The notes beneath the pieces were generated by a model that had not been told where the DNA came from, did not search any database, and saw only the letters and a program-made list of their open reading frames with translations. A program made the translations under genes and the position numbers. Below are positions 45,444-54,607 of a stretch of DNA of 64,000 bases, in pieces. Location of the stretch: the NCBI GenBank assembly GCA_963737545.1, contig CAVTTH010000003.1:1618231-1682230 (forward strand), read 5' to 3'. This stretch comes from CAVTTH01 sp963737545. Lineage in GTDB: Bacteria; Verrucomicrobiota; Verrucomicrobiia; Chthoniobacterales; UBA10450. Numbering within the stretch: the stretch's first letter is position 1; each line of letters begins with the position of its first letter.

Positions 45444-47149
45444 CAGGGGGTCGATCCGAGTTTCAGTGGCACCGGGCTGTCGGGTGAATACGGCGGCGCG
45501 CCGGGGAAATTACTCCGCAGAGTCTGGGTCAACGGCGGCGCGTACGCGACGACGATCAACAACAGCGCGCCCGCCAGCCATGGAGTGAGGCTTTGCACCG
45601 CCGGAATTTGTTCGTCGTGATAAGGCTCTGAGACGATTAACTCGAGTGCGCCCTGCTTCACCGGTTTCCCGAAAAGCGTGGCGAAGAATACGACGAAATA
45701 AATGAGCGCGGCGATCGTCATGATCGTTCCACCAAGGCTGCCAAGAATTTTCGCTGTGGTCCAATCGACATGGTAGAGCGGCGATTGCGGATCGGCGTAG
45801 CTCAAACCCATGTTGGTGCGCCGCGGTTCGCCGCCGACTCCGCCGATAAACAGACCAGTCGAGAAGATCATGATCCCGACCATCCAGATATACGGCACCC
45901 AGACATTCCAGCCTCGGCCTTTGATTTCTTTGCCGGTTAGTTTCGTAATCAGAAACAAGCTCATGCCGATGTAGGAGAGAAAGACCGGACCGGCAACGGT
46001 TTGATGGAAGTGCGCCGGCAGCCACGAAGTGTTGTGAACGACGTTGTTCATATTGTACGATGCGTTCACGATTCCGGTGATGCCGCCGAAGATGAAAATG
46101 ACCAGCCCGGCGAAGAGATAGGAAAACATCCAGCGATCGCGATCGAGATACGGAAGTTTCTTCCACCAACCGAACAGACCGCTGCCGCCATGCTCGCGCG
46201 CACCATGTTCCAGCGACGCCGCCATTGTAAACGCCGTGGCGAAGCTTGGGATCGCGACCAGCATGGTGAAGAACGCATGGACGAATTTCCAGGTGCTGCT
46301 GATGCCGGGTTCGGTGAACTGATGATGAATTCCCACCGGCACGGAGAAAAGGAGGAGCCAGAGGAAAGTCAGTCGGCCGGCGAAATCCGAATAGAGTTTT
46401 CCGCCGGCGAGCCTCGGCAGCATCATGTAATACATGACGTAAGTCGGCAGCAGCCAGAAATAGACGAGCGGATGTCCGAAGAACCAGAAGAGCATCCGCG
46501 ACAGCGGCACGTTCACCGTCGGGACCCAACCGATCGACCACGGGATAAGAAGAAAGATCGTTTCAATCGCGACCGGAATGGTCGCAATCAACCAGACGAT
46601 GAACGTCACGAAAATGCCGAGGATTGCGAGCGGCACTTTGCGGCCGGGATTCTCGCGTTTCCAGGCGAGGTAAGGGGGGATCCAGTTGAAAAACGCAATC
46701 CAGGAACCCACGATCGCGAGAGTTAGCCCGATATAAAAGGCCGGGTGCGCGCGCAACGGCGGGTAAAAGGTGTAGAGCACGGTCGCTTGTCCGGTGAGGA
46801 TGACCGCCGCGGCCATCAGTGTGCCGCCCACCATCAAAGCGAAGGAGAGCCACGCCACCGTCATGTTCAGCGGACGGCCGAGGAAAAAGCGGACCAGCGC
46901 GTAACCAAACGCGACCGCGAAAAAAGTGGTGAAGACAATCGCATTCACCACTCCATGCAGGGTCAGGCCCTGATAATATTCGAGACCGAGGAACCGCGAC
47001 TGGTGGATGATGCCGGACCGATAAAGGACCTGCATCAGGCCATGATAAATTCCGAGAATCAGCAGAGCGACCGGGAAGATGATCTCGATCAGGATCATCT
47101 TTTTCAGCCCCGGCTCAATTTCCATCGCGTTTTCGTCCGAGAATTCCAT
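45443..47149 (-). CDS. Haem-copper oxidase subunit I, B-type (ba3-like)
   Basis: This 568-residue catalytic subunit reduces oxygen to water and pumps protons. It has 13-14 membrane helices. Haem and copper ligands are H65, H226, H275, H276, H380 and H382, and the cross-linked tyrosine is Y230. The sequence GHPLVYFWLLP replaces GHPEVYILILP, which is diagnostic of B-family enzymes; the A-family proton-gate Glu is absent. It follows subunit II by 17 bp and overlaps sco1 at the stop. Confidence 0.95.
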   Translation of the reverse strand: MEFSDENAMEIEPGLKKMILIEIIFPVALLILGIYHGLMQVLYRSGIIHQSRFLGLEYYQGLTLHGVVNAIVFTTFFAVAFGYALVRFFLGRPLNMTVAWLSFALMVGGTLMAAAVILTGQATVLYTFYPPLRAHPAFYIGLTLAIVGSWIAFFNWIPPYLAWKRENPGRKVPLAILGIFVTFIVWLIATIPVAIETIFLLIPWSIGWVPTVNVPLSRMLFWFFGHPLVYFWLLPTYVMYYMMLPRLAGGKLYSDFAGRLTFLWLLLFSVPVGIHHQFTEPGISSTWKFVHAFFTMLVAIPSFATAFTMAASLEHGAREHGGSGLFGWWKKLPYLDRDRWMFSYLFAGLVIFIFGGITGIVNASYNMNNVVHNTSWLPAHFHQTVAGPVFLSYIGMSLFLITKLTGKEIKGRGWNVWVPYIWMVGIMIFSTGLFIGGVGGEPRRTNMGLSYADPQSPLYHVDWTTAKILGSLGGTIMTIAALIYFVVFFATLFGKPVKQGALELIVSEPYHDEQIPAVQSLTPWLAGALLLIVVAYAPPLTQTLRSNFPGAPPYSPDSPVPLKLGSTP

Positions 47150-47166
47150 CGCCTGGTTTTCCTGGT

Positions 47167-47940
47167 TTATTTCAATGTCTTCAGATACTCGACTATTTGA
47201 TCGACCTCTTCTTTGGTCAGCTCGGGCTCGGGCATGAGCGGATCAAACCCGTTTACGACTTTCGCGTTCGGATTGACAATGGCTTCACGCAGATACGCGT
47301 CATCGGCGGTGATCATTGATCCATCGGCCATTTTTTCCTTTCGCCCATAAATTCCCTTCAGAGTTGGGCCGATACCTTCCTCGCCATCAATCGAATGGCA
47401 GGAAAGACAGTCCTTGGCGTCGAGCAGTCGGTTCACCGACCCGGCCGGCATCGGCACAGGCGGCCTTGACTGCTGCGCGTGAAAAGCCGCCTTCTCCACA
47501 ACGCGGAGATTGGCGGCCATACGGTCATGACCCTTGCCGCAAAATTCGTGGCAGAGCAATTGATAAACGCGGGGATGGTCGAATTTCACCCGCGCATAGT
47601 TCACCGTCCCGGGCACAGCCATCAAATTCAGATCCGTCCCTACCAGGAGCAGCCCGTGGGTGACATCCCGCGTGCTCAGGTAGATATCCACCGTCGAACC
47701 GGCCGGCACCGTCACATCCTCCGGCTCGAACTTCCACATCCGCGCAACGTAATGCACTTCGTAGTGCGTCGGTGAATGGGCGATCAGTTCACCTTTTTGA
47801 AATGGCTTGACGTCGGTCAGACAGGTGGGCAGGCCGACGTGATAAAGATTCACCGCCAGGGCGGCGAGCGCGAAGAGCGTCAGCACAAACGCCACCGAAA
47901 TAATAATGATTCGTCTCTCCAGCTGGCCAACGCTCGTCAT
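47167..47940 (-). CDS. Oxidase subunit II with CuA and a fused cytochrome c domain
   Basis: This 257-residue protein has one N-terminal membrane helix (about residues 10-32), a cupredoxin domain with CuA ligands H95, C130, E132, C134, H138 and M141, then a class I cytochrome c with C178-L-S-C181-H182 and a distal Met near the C-terminus. It accepts electrons from outside and passes them to subunit I. Cytochrome c fusions are usual in caa3 (A-type) oxidases; here it is joined to a B-type enzyme. Confidence 0.93.
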   Translation of the reverse strand: MTSVGQLERRIIIISVAFVLTLFALAALAVNLYHVGLPTCLTDVKPFQKGELIAHSPTHYEVHYVARMWKFEPEDVTVPAGSTVDIYLSTRDVTHGLLLVGTDLNLMAVPGTVNYARVKFDHPRVYQLLCHEFCGKGHDRMAANLRVVEKAAFHAQQSRPPVPMPAGSVNRLLDAKDCLSCHSIDGEEGIGPTLKGIYGRKEKMADGSMITADDAYLREAIVNPNAKVVNGFDPLMPEPELTKEEVDQIVEYLKTLK

Positions 47941-47944
47941 TGAT

Positions 47945-48076
47945 TCAACTCCGCACGATCATGATCCAATAGAGCGTGAACCAAATCACGGCGTAAAGGA
48001 GGAGCAGGAGAACGAAGAAGACGATTGCCCCGCTCGGGAAGAACATTTTCCCGTTTTGTGATTCGTTAGGCTTCAT
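47945..48076 (-). CDS. Oxidase subunit IIa-like single-helix protein
   Basis: From ATG 48076 (MKPNESQNGKMFFPSG) this 43-residue protein has a single hydrophobic helix (AIVFFVLLLLLYAVIWFTLYW). Its size and place, 4 bp before coxB, fit the small subunit IIa of ba3 oxidases. The open frame extends upstream to 48154 without a signal or domain. Confidence 0.7.
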   Translation of the reverse strand: MKPNESQNGKMFFPSGAIVFFVLLLLLYAVIWFTLYWIMIVRS

Positions 48077-48402
48077 CTCTCTGGCCGATGGACCGCACGA
48101 TCGAAGAGGACAGAACATGGCGACGACGGGTGGAGAGACGGCGATGGGCTGCATACGGCTCAGATCATGAACGGGATTCGTTAAATTCGCGAGACATTCC
48201 TTGGTTTTTATTGGTCTTGAATTAGCATCGTCACATTTCGACGCTTGCTCGCGAATGCTTTCGGAGTTGGACGCTTTTTTCCGCCCAGCTCCGCCTTGGC
48301 GCGCCGTAGCCTCTTGTCGCGCCGTGGCTTTGCGTAGGAGGATGGCGAAGGCGGGAATTTGCCGGTGGATTCGTGCCGCATTTTTGATACTGTCTTCTTT
48401 AC

Positions 48403-50353
48403 GTGAATCCGCCTCCTGTCATTCCTGAAACCGCTGCTTCGAACGGCGCTGCCGATGCCAGTCCTGCCACGGATCGCGCCGATCTCCGGCCTGAAAGTAT
48501 CAACGACGCAGTCATTCGCCTCGCCGGCAATTCCCAGGACGGCATTCAGTCCGCCGGCGCTTTTCTCGCGAGGCTGGCCGGACGCAGCGCACAGGATGTC
48601 ATGACCTACATGACGATCCCCGCCACGATTTCCGGCGGACCGTCGATCTTCCAAGTCCGTATCGGGACTGGTGAAGTCCTCTCGGCGGGGGATGAAGCCG
48701 ACTTCCTCGTCGCGTTTTATCAACACAGTTATCAGGACCACATCGGCTTTCTGAAAGAGGGCGGTGTGCTTCTTTATGATTCTGACAACGTTGAGCCAAA
48801 CCTCGACGACAAGCGTTTCGTGTATGTCGGCGTCCCAATCACCGGACTAACCGTCGAAGCGCTCGGCGGAACAGCCAAGGACAAAGGCAAAAACATTTTC
48901 GTCCTCGGTCTCATCTCGAAAATTTTCAATCTCGATGTTGAGAAACTGAAGACCATCATCACCGAAAAATTCAAGGGCAAAGACGAGAGCATCGTCAACA
49001 CCGCGCTCATGGCCTTTCAGGCCGGCTACGGCTATCCCGTCGGCAGGGTGCTCACGCACCAATATCGATTTGAGCCGCACGTTCCGAAAGAGGGCGAGCG
49101 CGCGCAGATCACGATGGATGGCAACCAGGCGCTCGCCTACGGCTTGATCGCCGCCGGCGTGCGTTACGGCGCCGGTTATCCCATCACGCCCTGGTCGTCG
49201 GTCATGGAAATTTTACGGGGCGAACTCCCGAAATACGGTGGAATCTTCGTGCAGGCCGAGGATGAACTCGGCGCCGTGTCGATTGCGCTCGGTTTTTCCT
49301 TCTCGGGCTACCTCGCCGTCACCGGCAGCGCCGGTCCCGGCATCTCGCTCAAGACCGAAGCGATCGGCTGGGCTTCCATGTCGGAGATGCCGCTCATCAT
49401 TATCAACGTGCAACGCGGCGGACCGAGCACTGGCCTGCCCACGAACGTCGAGCAGAGCGATCTCTTTCAAGCCATTTTTGGCGGGCACGGCGACAGCCCG
49501 CGCGTCGTTCTTGCGGCCGCGACGGTGGAGGATTGTTTTTACATCGCGATCGAGGCGGCCCGTATTGCGCGCAAATACAGCACGCCGGTTTTTATTTTGA
49601 GCGACACCTCCCTGGCGACGCGGATCGAAGCGTTCCACGAACCGGAGCTGAAGGGTTTGATGATAGATCCGAAGCTGGATCTTTCGCCGCGCCCGGCTGG
49701 CTTCAAGCCCTATGCGGTCGATCAGATCACCCAACATGCGACGCCCGGCGCGCCGATGATCGACGGAAAATATCCGCTCGTCTCCGGACTCGAGCACGAC
49801 GAGATGGGTCATCCGACCGGCAGTCCGAAGTTGCACATGGCCATGACGGCGAAACGCCGCAACAAATTGCGCAAGCTCGCCGAGGAAATTCCGGTGCCCG
49901 AAGTCTATCGGCGATCAGGAGGGTGGCACGCTGCTCGTCGGCTGGGGTTCCACCTACGGCCCGATCCACGACGCGGTGAAACTGGCGCGCGAAAATGGCG
50001 AGAAAACTGGCGCGCTGCATCTGCGGCACCTTCACCCGTTGCCGAACGGCCTCGAAAAAATCTTCGCCAGATTCAAACGCATCGTCACCGTCGAAATGAA
50101 TGACCAGGGCGTCTACGGTTTCGGCCAGCTGGCCACCATTCTGCGGGCGCGTTACTGCGAGCCGAAAATCGAAAGCGCCACCAAGACCGACGGTCTCACC
50201 TTCCGCGTGAAAGAAATTCTCGAACGCGTTTTCGAAGGCCGCTCGTTTGCCGCCCGGCATATTCCGCGCGAAGGCCTCCCCATCGTTCACGCCGACACCG
50301 CAGCCGAGAATGTGAAGTCCTTGAAAGAAGTCGTCCCGCAAGGAGTCGGTTAA
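48403..50353 (+). CDS. korA: 2-oxoacid:acceptor oxidoreductase gamma-alpha subunit (second copy), frameshifted
   Basis: A paralogue of the subunit at 1.6 kb. The N-terminal gamma domain (GNSQDGIQSAGAFLARLAGRSAQDV) and the alpha domain (YPITPWS, E-D-E-L-G, QRGGPSTGLPT) are complete. At about 49908 one extra base (TATCGGCGAT where TATGGCGAT is expected) shifts the frame; the corrected reading continues GDQEGGTLLVGWGSTYGP to VVPQGVG at 50353. Combined length is about 650 residues. It begins with GTG. It is divergent from the oxidase operon and 26 bp before korB2. Confidence 0.87.
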
Positions 50354-50379
50354 AGAATCGCCGCTAACGCAATTTAAAG

Positions 50380-51370
50380 ATGAGCACCGAAACCAACCCA
50401 ACACCCGGCAACGGATCCGCCGCCGCCAACCGCAGCTCCGCCACTGATGCTCCGGCGGCATTTGTCCGCGAGAAACTCACCAAGAAAGCCGTCACCGCCG
50501 ACCACCCGACCTGGTGTCCCGGCTGCGGCGACTTCGCCGTGCTCGCATCCTATTACAAAGTGATCGAGAAACGGCAGCTCGATCACGAGAAGATCGTCAC
50601 CCTCGCCGGGATCGGTTGTTCCTCGCGCTTCCCGTATTTCGTCAACGGCTACGGCGCGCATTTCATTCACGGCCGCGCCGTCCCGCTCGCCTCCGGCATC
50701 AGCCTGGCCCGGCCCGACCTGCACGTCTTTCTCTTCGGCGGCGACGGCGACGGTTTCTCCATCGGCGGCAACCATCTCAATCACGGCGCGCGCAAGAACA
50801 TCAACATGGTCTACTTCATCATGGACAACTTCGTCTATGGCCTGACGAAGAAGCAGACCTCGCCGACGTCGCCCATTGGTTTCAAATCCAAGACCGACCC
50901 GACGGGCGCGATCGATCATGCCGGTCAATCCGATGAAACAACTCATCTGCGCCGGAGCTACCTTCATCGCGCGCACCCACGCGGCGCAGGTCAATCACAT
51001 GATCCAGATGATCGAGCGCGCGATGGATCACCAGGGTTTCTCCGTCATCGAATGCCTCAGTGAATGCGTCGAATTTTATCCCGGCGCCTTCGATCCGGGC
51101 AATCCGCGTAAAGGCGGCGCCTTCTCGTTGATCGAGGAAAAGAAATGGGACAACACCCCCGAGGACGAACTCCGTCACGACGTCACCGACGAGCTCGCTG
51201 CCTACAAACTCGCGCAGCTCCCGTTCCCCGGCGTTTTCGGCGTCTTCTACGAGAGCGATCGCCCGACCAAGAACGCATTGGAGAAAAAGTGGATCGACAG
51301 CACCCGCGAAAAACTCGGCAACCCGTCGGATTTGGCATTATTGCAGAAAACCTTCGACCGGATGAAATGA
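50380..51370 (+). CDS. korB: 2-oxoacid:acceptor oxidoreductase beta subunit (second copy), frameshifted
   Basis: The TPP subunit that pairs with korA2. CPGCGDFAVLA, GIGCSSRFP and GDGDGFSIGGNH are visible. The literal frame is lost at about 50915, where ATCGATCATGCC has one extra base against the expected GCG ATC GAC ATG CCG (AIDMPVNPMKQL). The corrected frame continues to KTFDRMK at 51370. Unlike korB1, the C-terminus has no copy elsewhere in the window. Total length is about 329 residues. Confidence 0.87.
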
Positions 51371-51421
51371 GGTCACTCGAATGTTTTCTACGCGGGCCTT
51401 CTTAATTTCTGCTTTCCTCTG

Positions 51422-51640
51422 ATGAGCTTGACTGAAATTCTCGCTGTAATTCCCAAGTTGTCGTTTGCGGAACGACAGGAATTGGTTCGGCGCGCGATCG
51501 AAGTCGAAGACGACGAACTGACGACTGACGAGAAATTGATTCTGGAGAACCGTCTCGGAGATTTTCGTCGCGACCCCGAATCAGGCATCCCCGCAGGGCA
51601 ACTGAAAAGCGAGGTGTTGGCGCGACTGAAGCCGCGATGA
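51422..51640 (+). CDS. Addiction-module antitoxin
   Basis: This 72-residue acidic protein fits the putative addiction-module component family found with ParE/RelE toxins (LSFAERQELVRRAIE then ILENRLGDFRRDPESG). It overlaps the toxin start by 4 bp (ATGA). The toxin next to it is frameshifted. Confidence 0.72.
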   Translation: MSLTEILAVIPKLSFAERQELVRRAIEVEDDELTTDEKLILENRLGDFRRDPESGIPAGQLKSEVLARLKPR

Positions 51641-51940
51641 TTCAGAGAATCATCTTCCGCCATGCGGCGGTGGAAGATGTTGTTTGAGGCTGCGGTTTGG
51701 TACGAAGCGCACACTTCAGGACTCGGCGAACAATTGATTGACGAGGTATTGAACGCAATGCGCCGCGCACAAGAAGATCCCGCCCTATTTCGCATTGTTC
51801 ATCGCGGCGGAGAAATTCGGCGCGTTCTTACAAACCGCTTCCCCTATCGAATCTTCTTTTCGGTCGTTGGCGATACGCTCTACGTTCACGCCGTTCTCCA
51901 CGGAGCGCGCCACGATCGTCGATGGACAGAGCGATTGTGA
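51637..51940 (+). pseudogene. ParE/RelE-family toxin, one frameshift
   Basis: From ATG 51637 the reading MIQRIIFRHAAVEDV is followed, after one extra T in GTTGTTTGAGG near 51690, by EAAVWYEAHTSGLGEQLIDEVLNAM and RRVLTNRFPYRIFF...HGARHD, a complete ParE-type toxin of about 100 residues. Read literally, the frame stops at once. A run of three Ts makes sequencing error plausible. Confidence 0.75.
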
Positions 51941-51944
51941 TCGA

Positions 51945-52637
51945 ATGAAGACCCTTGGCATCGTCGGCGGGATCGGACCCGAATCGACCATCGAATATTA
52001 CCGCTTTATCCTCGACGGCTACCGCGCGCGGGCAGGGGACGGGAGCGCGCCACACCTCATCATTGATAGCATCGATGTAAACCGCGCGATCGCGATGCTG
52101 GACGCGAACGATCTCGTCGGCCTCGCCAACTACCTCTCCGAGTCGATCGACCGGCTGGTGCGCGCCGGCGCTGAGGTCGCACTCATGGCGGCCAACACGC
52201 CCCACATCGTTTTCGACGAGGTCCAGCGGTGGGCGTCGATCCCGATGATCAGCATCGTGCGGGCGATATCAGATCATGCGCGCGGCCGCGGGTTCAAACG
52301 GCTGTATTTGCTCGGCACCGGCTTCACCATGCGCGCGGGGTTTTATCCGGATGCGTTTGCGCGCGCCGGGATCAAGCTGGTTACGCCGCGAGAAGATGAG
52401 CAGGCGTTCATCCACGAGAAATACATCGACGAACTGCTCAAAGGCGTTTTCCTGCCAGAGACCCGCGCGGCTCTCATCGGTATTGTTGATCGGATGCGAA
52501 AGGATGAAGGAATCGAAGCGGTCATCCTCGCCGGAACCGAGCTGCCGCTCCTCCTCCGCGGCGCTGAACCAGAAGGGCTGCCTTTCCTCGACACGACCGT
52601 GATCCACGTCGAAGCCGCGGTCGACGCGATTGTATAA
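51945..52637 (+). CDS. Aspartate/glutamate racemase-family protein lacking both usual cysteines
   Basis: This 230-residue protein has the two-domain fold of the family (LGIVGGIGPESTIEYY start, ANTPH and GTELPLL motifs). At the two catalytic cysteine positions it has A83 (MAANTPH) and G197 (ILAGTEL), so normal two-cysteine racemisation cannot occur. It may be an isomerase or lyase with different chemistry. ATG 51945 follows the toxin gene by 4 bp; a longer frame begins within that gene. Confidence 0.8.
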   Translation: MKTLGIVGGIGPESTIEYYRFILDGYRARAGDGSAPHLIIDSIDVNRAIAMLDANDLVGLANYLSESIDRLVRAGAEVALMAANTPHIVFDEVQRWASIPMISIVRAISDHARGRGFKRLYLLGTGFTMRAGFYPDAFARAGIKLVTPREDEQAFIHEKYIDELLKGVFLPETRAALIGIVDRMRKDEGIEAVILAGTELPLLLRGAEPEGLPFLDTTVIHVEAAVDAIV

Positions 52638-52767
52638 ATAAGGAAGGCCCCGCGCGGAAATCTCGGGCGATTGAAATTGAATCTGTTTGTTCCTTCGTCA
52701 GCGCAAGTCAATTTAGTGTCGCGAGACGAAGAAAGAACTACCGTATGATTGCGATCCTGGTTTCGGC

Positions 52768-54375
52768 ATGTCTCAAATGAAAAAGCGCCCGCCTTTTAGT
52801 TTGACTGAGTTCTCACGCGAGCTGAAGCGCCGCCATGTCTATACGGTAGTCGCGACCTACGCGGTCGTTAGCTGGGTGCTGCTTCAGGTCGGTGAAGTTA
52901 CTTTCGGGCCGCTTCACTTGCCCGAATGGGTCATGTCCCGGCTCGTCGTACTCGTCATCATTGGCTTTCCCATTGTCGTGGTTCTCGCCTGGTTTTTTGA
53001 TCTCACCCGCAAGGGAATCCGCCTCACCCCGAAACTGACCCATTATTATTCCGCTGAAGAAGGCGACCGGCCCTCCATTGCCGTGCTGCCGTTCGCTGAC
53101 ATGAGCCCTGAGCGCGACCAGGGTTACTTTTGCGAGGGTGTCGCGGAAGAGATCCTCAACGCGCTTTCCAACATCCCGCAGCTCCGGGTGGTGGCGCGCT
53201 CTTCCTCGTTTGAGTACCGGGACGACCGCGGCGACGTGCGCCGAATCGGCCGGGAGCTCGGGGTCAAGTCGGTCCTCGAGGGGAGCGTTCGCAAATCAAA
53301 CAGTCACTTGCGCATCACGACCCAGCTCGTGGCCGTTTCCAACGGTTATCACCTCTGGACCAAAAGCTTCGACAAAGAGTTGAAGGACATCTTCGTCATC
53401 CAGGATGAGATCGCGAAAAGTATCGCCGAAACCTTGCTCGAATCGATCACACCGGTGCAGCGGTCGGCGCTCAAGACGACCTCGAGCAGCGACGTTACGG
53501 CCTACGACTATTACCTGCGGGGACGGCAATTCATCAGTCGCTTTCACAAGATCGACCTCAAGTATGCGCGACAGATGTTTCATCACGCCATCGGTCTGGA
53601 CTCCGATTTCGCCCTTGCCTGGGCCGGCTACGCCGACTGCTTCTCGCTCCTCATCATGTATGAGGATCCAATCCCCAGTTATCGAGAAGAAGCCAGGAAA
53701 GCGAGCGCGCGTGCGCTCGAGCTCGATCCGAATCTCGCCGAAGCGCATGCCTCGAGAGGACTCGCTTTCCTCATCTCGGAGGAGTACGAAGCCGCCGAAG
53801 CTGAGTTCAACAAGGCGCTCGCACTCAATTCTCACTTATTCCAAGCCTACTACTATTATGCCCGGACCAAGTTTCATCAGGGTGACCTGGAGATGGCGGC
53901 GGACCTGTTCCAGAAGGCTGCGGAGGCCGAGCCGGCCGATTATCAGTCGCGCTGTCTGAGGGGACAAATCCTTTCGGGCCTCGGGCGGACCGAAGAGGCG
54001 CTCAGCCAGGCCCGGGACGCGGTCCCCGTTCTTGAAAAACATCTCGAATGGAATCCGGACGATGCGCGGGCCCTGCATCTGGGCGCGGGTTCATTGGTTG
54101 TGCTGGGGGAGAAAGAGCGCGCCAAACGCTGGCTCAAGCGAGCCCTCGAGATGGAACCGGACGATTCCGTCCTCCTCTACAACGTAGCCTGTGTTTTCGC
54201 GACCATGGGCGAGGTCGAGGAGTCGATCGGTTTTCTCGCGCGAGCAGTCGAGCATGGCACGGTCAACGCCGCCTGGATGCGGAACGATAACGATCTCGCC
54301 TCTTTGCGCGGGGACGCTCGTTTCCAGGCGCTGCTCAAGCAACTCGAGGCCAGCGGAGCCGCAACCGTCGCCTGA
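52768..54375 (+). CDS. TolB-like/TPR inner-membrane protein
   Basis: This 535-residue protein has a short cytoplasmic N-terminus, two membrane helices (about residues 25-45 and 58-78), a FlgO/TolB-like domain (PSIAVLPFADMSPERDQGYFCEGVAEEIL, about residues 95-220), and about six TPR units (LDPNLAEAHASRGLAFL, ALNSHLFQAYYYYARTKF, LEMEPDDSVLLYNVACVF) to the end. This is the architecture found downstream of adenylate cyclase or kinase domains, but no effector domain is fused here. It may be a scaffold for a signalling partner. Confidence 0.8.
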   Translation: MSQMKKRPPFSLTEFSRELKRRHVYTVVATYAVVSWVLLQVGEVTFGPLHLPEWVMSRLVVLVIIGFPIVVVLAWFFDLTRKGIRLTPKLTHYYSAEEGDRPSIAVLPFADMSPERDQGYFCEGVAEEILNALSNIPQLRVVARSSSFEYRDDRGDVRRIGRELGVKSVLEGSVRKSNSHLRITTQLVAVSNGYHLWTKSFDKELKDIFVIQDEIAKSIAETLLESITPVQRSALKTTSSSDVTAYDYYLRGRQFISRFHKIDLKYARQMFHHAIGLDSDFALAWAGYADCFSLLIMYEDPIPSYREEARKASARALELDPNLAEAHASRGLAFLISEEYEAAEAEFNKALALNSHLFQAYYYYARTKFHQGDLEMAADLFQKAAEAEPADYQSRCLRGQILSGLGRTEEALSQARDAVPVLEKHLEWNPDDARALHLGAGSLVVLGEKERAKRWLKRALEMEPDDSVLLYNVACVFATMGEVEESIGFLARAVEHGTVNAAWMRNDNDLASLRGDARFQALLKQLEASGAATVA

Positions 54376-54600
54376 AATCATTCTGGCTCGTCACTGTTTT
54401 TCAGATGACCTTCGACCGAATGAAATGAACGTCTGACATTCAGCGCCAGCGCACCTTTACCTGATAAGGTGGATCGGCCGCTCCATCGGGCGATGATCGA
54501 TTTTGTCAGCCTCAGGCTGCGCACGACTAATATCGAGCGACGGAGCGCTCGATCCACCAAGTTTCCTGTCTTCCGCCCTCTGTCCTCTGACTTGAGCTTT
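54376..54600. repeat. Intergenic repeat tract with heptads
   Basis: The 3' part (54565-54595) is a run of CTGTCTT-, CTGTCCT- and CTGACTT-like heptads. The rest contains a fragment DDRFCQPQAAHD-type GATGATCGATTTTGTCAG repeat and no open frame. Confidence 0.4.
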
Positions 54601-54607
54601 CAGCGTT

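Noticed and set aside
49908..49916. Programmed frameshifting in korA2
   Set aside because: No slippery heptamer or stimulatory stem is evident, and similar single-base insertions hit unrelated genes.
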